In this document: positions 1-6,338 of the stretch, one piece after another
Layout of the letters: each line of letters starts with the position of its first letter
How positions within the stretch are numbered: position 1 is the stretch's first letter
Origin: Flavobacteriaceae bacterium
Lineage (GTDB): Bacteria; Bacteroidota; Bacteroidia; Flavobacteriales; Flavobacteriaceae
DNA: 8,895 bases
Assembly (NCBI GenBank): GCA_002713705.1
Contig: PAUJ01000035.1
Location: 39,208-48,102, forward strand
Direction: 5' to 3'
Made by a program: the position numbers and the translations under genes
Notes under the pieces: generated by a model
What the model was told of the DNA's origin: nothing
Seen by the model: the letters and a program-made list of their open reading frames with translations, nothing else
Database searches by the model: none

Positions 1-665
1 TATTGTGCCCTCGATAGTAGCTGTTGATTTTGTGGAAAATGGATGTTTAAAAGCGCTTCTTTTTTTGCTATTAATTTTAAAGATTCTAGGATGTTATTTG
101 GTAACGTTTCTGAAATGCTTTTCTTGGTTTCTAAAAACAATTGTTGCATCATTGAATTAAGAACTCGATTCGATAAACCTCTGGCTATTAATTTTTCAGT
201 AGAAGGATAAACAGGTTGCATAACTGGACGTAAATTTCTTTCATATTCCGTTAATAGTTCCATTTCTGGATGTGGCATCGAAAAAACACCATTGTACCAA
301 TTTGTTTTTCCAAAAATAACATAGGGAATATTTAATTTTAAATTTTCTTTAATCCATTTATGTCCTTTAAACCACACTAATTCCATTTTTCCAAAATTAT
401 CCTGAAAGTTTGCTATCAAGCGTTTTCCTCTTTTTTGGTCTACCGTTTTAATATGTGTTATTTTTCCAATAATCTGTAAATCTGCACTGGTGCGCTGGAG
501 TTGATCAATATTGTAAAACTGAGTTCTATCTATATACCTATTGGGAAATAGATTCACTAAATCTTGAAATGTATATACTCCCAACTCTTTTTTAAGTAAA
601 TCGGCTCTATTTGGCCCGACCCCTTTTAAATAATCTATTGGTGTTTGAAATAAATTGATATTCAT
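1..665 (-). CDS. recG: ATP-dependent DNA helicase RecG, N-terminal part (partial)
   Basis: RecG is a cytosolic helicase that remodels stalled replication forks and branch-migrates Holliday junctions. Only the first 221 codons lie in the window; the family is usually about 700 residues, so both helicase lobes are off the left edge. The ATG at 663-665 gives a typical flavobacterial RecG start: an MNINLFQTPIDYLKGVGP opening with the KGVGP element at residues 14-18 (helix-hairpin-helix-like), then LFPNRYIDRT at 39-48. Next comes an OB-fold-like wedge region (about 70-145) that contacts branched DNA, with segments such as IIGKITHIK and MELVWFKGHKWI. The visible end (KKEALLNIHFPQ) matches the linker before helicase domain 1. 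The gene is divergent from the PNGase-like gene, with 94 bases between the starts. A one-mismatch TAnnTTTG box (TATTATTG on the minus strand, 698-691) is a weak promoter candidate. Identity rests on remembered family sequence, since no ATPase motif is in view. Confidence 0.93.
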   Translation of the reverse strand, partial: MNINLFQTPIDYLKGVGPNRADLLKKELGVYTFQDLVNLFPNRYIDRTQFYNIDQLQRTSADLQIIGKITHIKTVDQKRGKRLIANFQDNFGKMELVWFKGHKWIKENLKLNIPYVIFGKTNWYNGVFSMPHPEMELLTEYERNLRPVMQPVYPSTEKLIARGLSNRVLNSMMQQLFLETKKSISETLPNNILESLKLIAKKEALLNIHFPQNQQLLSRAQ

Positions 666-719
666 TTTATTAGTTACTAATGTTTTTCCACAATAATAAA
701 AAAATAAGATACTAAATTA

Positions 720-727
720 TATATTTG
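720..727 (+). promoter_or_regulatory. Putative -7 promoter box (TAnnTTTG) of the PNGase-like gene
   Basis: TATATTTG matches the Bacteroidota -7 consensus TAnnTTTG exactly and ends 32 bases before the ATG at 760, which would leave a leader of roughly 25 bases. No TTG or TTTG is seen at the expected -33 spacing, so only half of the promoter is supported. No clear Shine-Dalgarno sequence precedes the ATG, which is normal in this phylum. Confidence 0.5.
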
Positions 728-759
728 TAAAGAAACTTTAACTATTTAAAAAGAATCTA

Positions 760-2340
760 ATGAAAAAAATATGCAACTTACTAGTTTTAATCATTACAAT
801 TTGCGTGAATTCTGCTTTCGGTTTTGATGCTTCCGTGCCTGTATTAACAAGCCAATTGACGGAAGATTACCCTTTGGAAATGCCTGAATTAAAGGAATAC
901 CCAATATATATCAATGCTACAGTTGAAGATCCCGATATGATTGATCTAGTAACTTTAACTGTTGATGGAGTTACTTATAATGCGATTCAGAAAAATGGAT
1001 TTTATTATTATTCTTGGATTCCATCTTCTTACGGTGTTCATGAAATACTTATTACAGCAAAAGCTGTTAGTGGAGAAGAGACTTTATTGATGAAGAATGT
1101 TGAGGTGACCAATACTGCGTCTTCTCAGGTTGTTGAAACTTTTAAAGATGTTGTTATAGAATATGGAGGAGAGAACAGTCGATGGTATTACGGATATTAT
1201 ACCTTACCTCAGTCAATTGGTGCCTATGATTCAATCAATGCACTTTTTGAAGTTGAATGTCCAAATATAAGCGGTGGTTGTGATGATTGGGATCGATGGG
1301 CTCATATAGATATAAAAGGACCTGATGGAAATTGGATTCAGATTATTAGATACATAACGCCATATGGAGTCGGCTGTAATCATGAAATTGATTTAACGGA
1401 TTATATGTCCTTATTGCAAGGAGAAGTAGAATTAAGAGTATTTATTGATACCTGGGGAACTGGTGGATGGCAATTATCATTAAATCTTGATTACCATCAA
1501 GGAACCCCCGAATATGATTATTCAGGAGTTATTGAAGCTTGGGATGCAACTTATAATTTTGGAGATCCAGCAGACTTACAACCGGTAGAGACCTATACTG
1601 CAGAAATATTGAATACAGTGGATGAATCTTACTTGAGATTATCTAATACGGGTCATGGTTGGGGTGAAAATAACACACAAAACGCTGCAGAATTCTTTAA
1701 TGCGTTTCATAATATAGATATAAACGCAGAGGAAGTTTATTCGCAACACCTATTTAACTTATGTAATCCAAATCCAGATAATTGTACAGGTCAACAAGGA
1801 TCTTGGACCTTCAATAGAGCAGGTTGGTGTCCAGGGGCGATTGCACACCCAGATATTTTTGATTTATCGTCTTATATTGGATCAAGTATTGATTTGGATT
1901 ATCGTTTTCATTCATCATATGTAGATAATTGTCATCCAAATAATGTGGATTGTATATCAGGGACCACTTGCCCTGATTGCGATGCGGGATATAATCCTCA
2001 CTACAATGTAGACGGGCAAATCATTAGTAAAAGTCAAACCCCTTTGTTTTATGATAATATTCTAGGAGTAAATACCATAAATAACGATGAAATTTACGAG
2101 ATTACAGTATATCCAAATCCTTCTAATGGATCGTTCTCATTGTTTACAAATCATCTTGAAGGAAGAACAAGAGTTAGTATTTATACCATAGAAGGCAAGC
2201 AGGTTAAAGTTTATTATTTTGATTCCAATGAAGAATTATTAAATCATAAATTTAATCTTAGTAAAGTACCTAGTGGGACCTATTTTATCAATCTAGAAAA
2301 TAAAAAAGGGACGGGTACTAAAAAAATTGTTTTACAATAA
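760..2340 (+). CDS. Secreted PNGase F-like peptide:N-glycosidase with T9SS sorting domain
   Basis: PNGase F cleaves the amide bond between Asn and the first GlcNAc of N-linked glycans on glycoproteins. A signal peptide (about residues 1-21) is followed by an extra domain of about 100 residues (22-122), probably a beta-sandwich or Ig-like fold. The PNGase F double domain (about 125-435) has clear landmarks shared with the Elizabethkingia enzyme: ECPN...CDDWDR (166-179), RYITPYGVG, EIDLTDYMSLL, GTPEYDYS, NRAGWCPG (352-359) and a closing SKSQTP. By motif alignment, D178 matches catalytic D60 and E311 matches E206, but D230 stands where E118 is expected. Disulfide pairs C167-C174 and C335-C357 have counterparts in PNGase F; the C204-C208 pair does not. 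A Cys-rich insertion lies at 391-407. The tail (about 445-526, with YPNPSNGSF and a KKIVLQ end) is a type A T9SS sorting domain, so the protein should cross the outer membrane and be released or surface-attached. The family assignment is firm; activity is not proven because of the Glu-to-Asp change. Confidence 0.9.
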   Translation: MKKICNLLVLIITICVNSAFGFDASVPVLTSQLTEDYPLEMPELKEYPIYINATVEDPDMIDLVTLTVDGVTYNAIQKNGFYYYSWIPSSYGVHEILITAKAVSGEETLLMKNVEVTNTASSQVVETFKDVVIEYGGENSRWYYGYYTLPQSIGAYDSINALFEVECPNISGGCDDWDRWAHIDIKGPDGNWIQIIRYITPYGVGCNHEIDLTDYMSLLQGEVELRVFIDTWGTGGWQLSLNLDYHQGTPEYDYSGVIEAWDATYNFGDPADLQPVETYTAEILNTVDESYLRLSNTGHGWGENNTQNAAEFFNAFHNIDINAEEVYSQHLFNLCNPNPDNCTGQQGSWTFNRAGWCPGAIAHPDIFDLSSYIGSSIDLDYRFHSSYVDNCHPNNVDCISGTTCPDCDAGYNPHYNVDGQIISKSQTPLFYDNILGVNTINNDEIYEITVYPNPSNGSFSLFTNHLEGRTRVSIYTIEGKQVKVYYFDSNEELLNHKFNLSKVPSGTYFINLENKKGTGTKKIVLQ

Positions 2341-2361
2341 ACAAAATTCATAGTACGTGTT

Positions 2362-2399
2362 AAAAAGGTTATTTTTGAGAAACAGAAATAACCTTTTTT
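2362..2399 (+). terminator. Intrinsic terminator after the PNGase-like gene
   Basis: AAAAAGGTTATTT (2362-2374) pairs perfectly with AAATAACCTTTTT (2386-2398), giving a 13-bp stem with an 11-base loop and a run of six T at 2394-2399. It starts 21 bases after the TAA of the upstream gene. The T run ends only four bases before the next ATG at 2404, so it separates the PNGase-like gene from the aminopeptidase gene. Confidence 0.85.
2370..2377 (+). promoter_or_regulatory. Possible -7 box inside the terminator hairpin
   Basis: TATTTTTG matches TAnnTTTG exactly and sits 26 bases before the ATG at 2404, the spacing expected for a promoter of the aminopeptidase-patatin operon. It overlaps the left arm and loop of the terminator. 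No -33 TTG is visible about 20 bases upstream, and T-rich matches occur by chance in this DNA, so support is modest. Confidence 0.3.
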
Positions 2400-2403
2400 A
2401 TTT

Positions 2404-4515
2404 ATGATTTTTTTTTATTTGCTGCAAAAGATAAAGCCATTAATTTTTTTACCTCGTTTTTTTTACCTTTTATTATGGTTGTCCTTTAGCTCTTTTGTTT
2501 ACGGTCAACAAACCGAAATAGTTGATTTTATAAGTGTTAAAGCAGTGGTCAGGCCATTGATAAAAGAGAAAAAAGTCATTGCAACTACTTCTTATACATT
2601 TAAAATATTAAAGAAATGTGATTCGGTATATTTAGATGCTCAAGGTGTTTTTTTATTAAAAAACATAAAAAATCGTAAAATAGCTATTCATTTAAATAAC
2701 AATAAGATCTGGCTAGTTTCTAAATTTAAGCCAACTCAAACTTATACAGTTTCTTTTGAATACGAAGTGAGTCCCAAAAAAGCGTTGTATTTTTTAGATC
2801 ATCAAATCTGGACTCAAGGACAAGGTAAATACACCTCTAATTGGTTTCCTAGTATTGATGATATGAACGATAAAATTGAATTTGACCTTAGTTATATTAT
2901 TCCTTCAGATAAATCAATTGTTGCAAACGGTAAATTAGTTGCTGTAACTGATACTGGTGCTTTTAAAAAATGGAGCTTTGATATGAAACAGCCTATGTCA
3001 AGTTACTTGCTATCATTTGCAGTTGGAGATTTTTCTAAAAAAAAAATAACTTCTTCTAGCAATGTTGCTATTGAGCTTTATTATTCAAGTACTGATTCAT
3101 TACTTGTAGAACCGACCTACAGATATTCAAAAATAATTTTTGACTTTTTAGAAAATGAAATTGGAGTAAATTATCCTTGGCAGAATTATAAACAAGTACC
3201 CTTAAAAGATTTTTTATATGCTGGAATGGAAAACACTTCTGCTACTTTTTTTTCAGATGCATTTATAGTTGATTCGATTGGGTTTATTGATCGAAATTAT
3301 GTAAATGTGAACGCTCATGAACTAGCACATCAATGGTTTGGAAACTTAGTTACAGAAACTTCTGGACAAAGTCATTGGCTACATGAAGGGTTTGCGAGCT
3401 ATTATGCTTTGTTAACTGAAAAAGAAATCTTCGGTGAAGATTATTATTATTGGAAATTATTTCAATCTGCAGAGCAACTAAAATTGTTAAGTGAACAAGG
3501 AAAAGGAGAGTCTTTAAATAATCCTAATGCGAGTTCATTGACATTTTATGAAAAAGGAGCTTGGGCATTACATGTATTAAGAGAAAAGGTTGGAGATTCT
3601 GTTTTTAAAAAAGCAATTAATAATTATATAGAAAAACACCGATATAAAAATGTCACTACCGACGATTTTATCATTGAGGTGGAACAAGCTTATGGTAAAA
3701 AATTACATGAATTTAAAAAAGATTGGATATTGCAAAGCGCATTTAAATCAGAACAAGCTTATCAATCATTGATCAAATCAAATTTTATTAATGAATATTT
3801 TAAGATTTCTGCTTTGCGAGGAACTCCAATTCAATTGAAAATAGCAGAACTTGAAAAAGCATTAGTTTTCCCCGATGATTTTATTGGTCAAGAAATAGTT
3901 TATCAATTAAAAAACGAGCCGTTATATTTAACACTGCCATTGTATAAAAAAGCTTTTGATAGTAATAATATATTTGTTAGACAATCGATTGCATTATCAA
4001 TGGATAAAATCCCTAAAGAATTAAAATCTTACTATGAAAGTCTTTTAATGGATAGTTCTTATTTAACTCAAGAATCGGCATTGGGAAATTTATGGGTTAA
4101 TTTTCCAGAAAACCAATCAAGATATTTGGATGAAATGGAGGGAGTTATTGGATTTCGTGATAAAAACATAAGACAGTTTTGGTTGTTTTTAGCATTGATT
4201 ACTGAAGATTATCAAACCGCTAGAAAAGATATTTTTGTAAAGGAACTGATTGAATATACCGCTCCTAGCTATGGTTATAATACTCGTGAAAAAGCATTGA
4301 GATATATCGGTAATTTAAATTTATGGGATGAGGACTCGCTACTACATCTGATCGATGCGAGTCAACATCATTATTGGAGATTTAGAGATTTTTCTAGAAA
4401 CCTACTTAAAGGTTTATTAGAAAATGAAAATTATCAAAAACAATTCTTATTAATAGAACATCAATTAGATGTTGATTCTTTAATTTTTTTAAAAAGAATG
4501 TTAAATGAAAAATAA
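2404..4515 (+). CDS. Exported M1 family zinc aminopeptidase
   Basis: M1 enzymes remove N-terminal amino acids from peptides using one zinc ion. The zinc site is complete: HELAH at 305-309 and E328, exactly HEXXH-X18-E. The exopeptidase motif reads AGMEN (273-277) where the textbook form is GAMEN; E276 would bind the substrate amino terminus. Y382 in FYEKGAW is the expected transition-state tyrosine. Residues about 36-210 form the beta-rich N-terminal domain, about 230-450 the thermolysin-like domain, and about 460-703 a helical, HEAT-like C-terminal region. A hydrophobic signal sequence ends near SSFVYG (about 34), with no lipobox and no T9SS tail, so a periplasmic location is likely. An in-frame TAA at 2389 makes ATG 2404 the first possible start; TTG 2419 would also leave a good signal peptide and lies further from the terminator. 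The patatin gene follows after 17 bases, so the two are probably co-transcribed. Confidence 0.93.
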   Translation: MIFFYLLQKIKPLIFLPRFFYLLLWLSFSSFVYGQQTEIVDFISVKAVVRPLIKEKKVIATTSYTFKILKKCDSVYLDAQGVFLLKNIKNRKIAIHLNNNKIWLVSKFKPTQTYTVSFEYEVSPKKALYFLDHQIWTQGQGKYTSNWFPSIDDMNDKIEFDLSYIIPSDKSIVANGKLVAVTDTGAFKKWSFDMKQPMSSYLLSFAVGDFSKKKITSSSNVAIELYYSSTDSLLVEPTYRYSKIIFDFLENEIGVNYPWQNYKQVPLKDFLYAGMENTSATFFSDAFIVDSIGFIDRNYVNVNAHELAHQWFGNLVTETSGQSHWLHEGFASYYALLTEKEIFGEDYYYWKLFQSAEQLKLLSEQGKGESLNNPNASSLTFYEKGAWALHVLREKVGDSVFKKAINNYIEKHRYKNVTTDDFIIEVEQAYGKKLHEFKKDWILQSAFKSEQAYQSLIKSNFINEYFKISALRGTPIQLKIAELEKALVFPDDFIGQEIVYQLKNEPLYLTLPLYKKAFDSNNIFVRQSIALSMDKIPKELKSYYESLLMDSSYLTQESALGNLWVNFPENQSRYLDEMEGVIGFRDKNIRQFWLFLALITEDYQTARKDIFVKELIEYTAPSYGYNTREKALRYIGNLNLWDEDSLLHLIDASQHHYWRFRDFSRNLLKGLLENENYQKQFLLIEHQLDVDSLIFLKRMLNEK

Positions 4516-4532
4516 TCTAAAAGACTAAAATT

Positions 4533-5438
4533 ATGAGGGCATTAGTGATTTCAGGAGGCGGAAGTAAAGGAGCATTTGCTGGAGGAGTTTCTCAATATTT
4601 AATTGAAGAACTAAAGCACAAGTACGATCTTTATTTAGGAACCTCTACAGGTAGTTTATTAATTAGTCATTTAGCCTTAAATAAAACCGAAAAAATAAAG
4701 GACATATACACTTCTGTAAATCAAAAAAGTATATTTAATAACTGTCCATTTACCGTTAAAAAAACAAAACATGGGCAAATGGAAATTGCGATCAACCACA
4801 TTAATGTATTAAAGAATTTAGTGCTTGGAAGAAAAACTTTCGGTGAGAGCAAAAACTTACGAAAACTTATTTCAAAAGCGCTGAGCATTGATGAATTTCA
4901 AGATTTGCAAAATAGTACTGAAGATATTATTGTTACGGTTTCCAATTTTTCCTTAAATCAAGTAGAGTATAAATCGATTAATGATTTTGAATACGATGAT
5001 TTTTGTGACTGGATTTGGATTTCTTGTAATTATACACCGTTTATGAGTTTGGTAAACAAACAAGGCTGCGAATATGCTGATGGAGGATTTGGTAGTGTGG
5101 TTCCGATAGAAGAGGCTATAAAAAGAGGGGCTACCGTTATTGATGTTATTGTTTTAGAAACAGAAGTCACACACTTAAATAGAATGCCTTCAAAAAATGC
5201 TTTTTCCTTGATGACCAATATGCATTCTTTTATGGCAGATAGCATAGAAAAGCAAAATATTCGCATAGGAAAATTTGTAGCCTCAAATAATGATGTAATT
5301 ATTAATTTTTATTACACGCCTACTGTATTAACTACCAATTCATTAATTTTTAATCAAGATCGCATGAAACAGTGGTGGGAAATAGGATTTGAATATGCTA
5401 AAAGAAAAAATACCGGTTTAAATGAGTTAATAGATTAA
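4533..5438 (+). CDS. Patatin-like phospholipase family protein
   Basis: Patatin-like proteins are lipid acyl hydrolases with a Ser-Asp catalytic dyad. All key elements are present: the oxyanion-hole glycine loop SGGGSKGAF (7-15), the nucleophile elbow GTSTG (36-40, Ser38), and DGG with Asp183 (183-185). There is no signal peptide or membrane segment, so it is expected to be cytosolic and act on membrane phospholipids or other acyl esters; the real substrate is unknown. At 301 residues it is a compact single-domain bacterial patatin without the outer-membrane barrel of PlpD-type proteins. It starts 17 bases after the aminopeptidase stop with no terminator between, suggesting one transcript. 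Its TAA stop overlaps the stop of the convergent gene downstream. Patatins also serve as effectors in some anti-phage systems, but no nucleotide cyclase or other defence partner is adjacent, so a housekeeping lipid role is more likely. Confidence 0.92.
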   Translation: MRALVISGGGSKGAFAGGVSQYLIEELKHKYDLYLGTSTGSLLISHLALNKTEKIKDIYTSVNQKSIFNNCPFTVKKTKHGQMEIAINHINVLKNLVLGRKTFGESKNLRKLISKALSIDEFQDLQNSTEDIIVTVSNFSLNQVEYKSINDFEYDDFCDWIWISCNYTPFMSLVNKQGCEYADGGFGSVVPIEEAIKRGATVIDVIVLETEVTHLNRMPSKNAFSLMTNMHSFMADSIEKQNIRIGKFVASNNDVIINFYYTPTVLTTNSLIFNQDRMKQWWEIGFEYAKRKNTGLNELID

Positions 5439-5959
5439 TACATTTCACCAACTTCTTTTTTGATATACAACAAGGCTTTATGTGAAGGGGTAATTTCATC
5501 CATAAAGTGATTTAATACAAAAGCTCTTAACTTATCTACATTCTTTACTTTTTCGTTCATGCCAGACTTTCTTATTATTTGTATGGTTGCATTTTTTGTC
5601 GCAGTAATTAAATTCCAACATTCTGGACTCACGTATATTTGTTGAGACAGATTATGCTCGTATTCTTTATCAATATTCTGAATAAGTAATGTTTCATATT
5701 CTTGTAAATCATCAGAATACGGTTTCACCCTAATCAAAAGTTTGTTTGGATCAATGCGTTCTAAAAAGAGTGTCAGTCGTTCGTAAGCTTGAAGTCTAAC
5801 TGGTAATAAGCTTTTTTGAGCTTCTTTTTGAATCAAATAACGCCTTCTTCCTTCTTCATTGGACGTATGCCCTTTAAAAAAAAAATAAGCAACCAAGCCA
5901 ACTACAATGGCTGGTAACAAATAAGCAAAATAACTAATAACTAAGGTAAGGTCTTCCAT
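5435..5959 (-). CDS. Small membrane-anchored protein of unknown function
   Basis: I do not recognise a characterised function. The 174-residue product has one strong N-terminal membrane segment (about residues 7-28, rich in Leu, Val and Ala and ending YFFFKG), then a basic EEGRRRYLIQKEAQKS stretch and a mostly helical soluble domain with the conspicuous segment LLPVRLQAYERLTLFLERIDP (51-71). The cluster of basic residues after the membrane segment suggests the soluble domain is cytosolic. It resembles a conserved hypothetical family of Bacteroidota (possibly the one called DUF7935), an attribution made from memory. The gene is monocistronic, has a good promoter at 5978-6008, and converges on the patatin gene so closely that the two TAA stops share TTAA (5435-5438). 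ATG 5959 is well placed behind the promoter and gives the whole membrane segment. Confidence 0.8.
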   Translation of the reverse strand: MEDLTLVISYFAYLLPAIVVGLVAYFFFKGHTSNEEGRRRYLIQKEAQKSLLPVRLQAYERLTLFLERIDPNKLLIRVKPYSDDLQEYETLLIQNIDKEYEHNLSQQIYVSPECWNLITATKNATIQIIRKSGMNEKVKNVDKLRAFVLNHFMDEITPSHKALLYIKKEVGEMY

Positions 5960-5977
5960 AAATATAAATTTCTACAA

Positions 5978-6008
5978 CAAACTTAATAGGTTTTATAATA
6001 GTTTACAA
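5978..6008 (-). promoter_or_regulatory. Bacteroidota-type promoter of the small membrane protein gene
   Basis: Read on the minus strand, TTG (6008-6006) is followed after 20 bases by TAAGTTTG (5985-5978), an exact match to TAnnTTTG. Both the boxes and the spacing fit the Bacteroidota sigma-A (-33/-7) promoter. Transcription would begin near 5972, leaving a leader of roughly a dozen bases before the ATG at 5959. Confidence 0.6.
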
Positions 6009-6092
6009 GATTGTATCTATTTAAAAGAATTTTTTTTATTCATAATATACTTGCCAAGTAGGAGATAATCGTTTAGGATTTATTTTCTTATA

Positions 6093-6106
6093 GAGGGGAT
6101 ACCCTC
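6093..6106. repeat. Short hairpin GAGGG-GATA-CCCTC
   Basis: GAGGG (6093-6097) and CCCTC (6102-6106) form a perfect 5-bp G+C-rich stem closed by a GATA tetraloop. It opens a 56-base island that is about half G+C by my count, in strong contrast with its flanks. It could be part of a small RNA, or of a dispersed palindromic repeat. Confidence 0.45.
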
Positions 6107-6117
6107 CTTTAAACTGG

Positions 6118-6155
6118 GGAGCTATCAACCTCCCTATTTGGTAGCTCCACTTTTT
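6118..6155 (+). terminator. Possible terminator-like hairpin with T run
   Basis: GGAGCTATC (6118-6126) pairs with GGTAGCTCC (6140-6148), nine pairs including one G-U, around a 13-base loop, followed by AC and five T (6151-6155). This is the form of a plus-strand intrinsic terminator, but no plus-strand gene ends nearby: the patatin gene stops 680 bases upstream and the minus-strand gene 5435-5959 lies between. It may therefore end a small RNA, or belong to a repeat. On the minus strand no T run follows the stem. Confidence 0.4.
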
Positions 6156-6338
6156 GCAAAAACTCTTTTTACAAATAATAGGCATATCTTTTTTGTTTAA
6201 TTCAGCTATTTATGAGCTTCTTAAATAGGCTAAACTCGTATTTATGAAAAAATATATATCACAAGTTATTAGGAATTAGCTCTACTAAACAAAGACTAAT
6301 TAAATTGGTAATATTAATATCTGCCTAACAATTGATAA

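Larger units (their letters stand above)
5960..6338. other. Gap without a protein gene, holding three hairpins
   Basis: This gap of 379 bases lies between the 5' end of the small membrane protein gene and the 3' end of the M20 gene, both on the minus strand. The right-hand edge holds the promoter at 5978-6008. The middle holds a G+C-rich island (6093-6148) and an AT-rich hairpin (6204-6231: AGC and TATTTA pairing with TAAATA and GCT, one bulged G, nine-base loop). Only tiny open frames occur, for example 11 codons from ATG 6244. The rest is unstructured AT-rich sequence with AT palindromes such as 6337-6348. Confidence 0.6.

Noticed and set aside
5030..5266. Open frame of 78 codons on the minus strand inside the patatin gene
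   Set aside because: It lies wholly within a well-supported patatin coding region containing the catalytic DGG and has no recognisable domain or promoter of its own.
4533..5438. Patatin as effector of an anti-phage system (CBASS-like), with the helicase as partner
   Set aside because: No CD-NTase, TIR, reverse transcriptase or other defence gene is near, and the UvrD-like gene is a standard repair helicase more than 2 kb away on a separate transcript.
6046..6053. TATACTTG as a plus-strand -7 box for a small RNA
   Set aside because: It has one mismatch to TAnnTTTG and no TTG at the right distance upstream; the small-RNA idea is kept only as an open question.
6244..6279. Tiny open frame of 11 codons starting MKKYISQ
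   Set aside because: Too short to support as a gene, with no promoter or conserved feature; ATG followed by AAA codons is common in AT-rich gaps.
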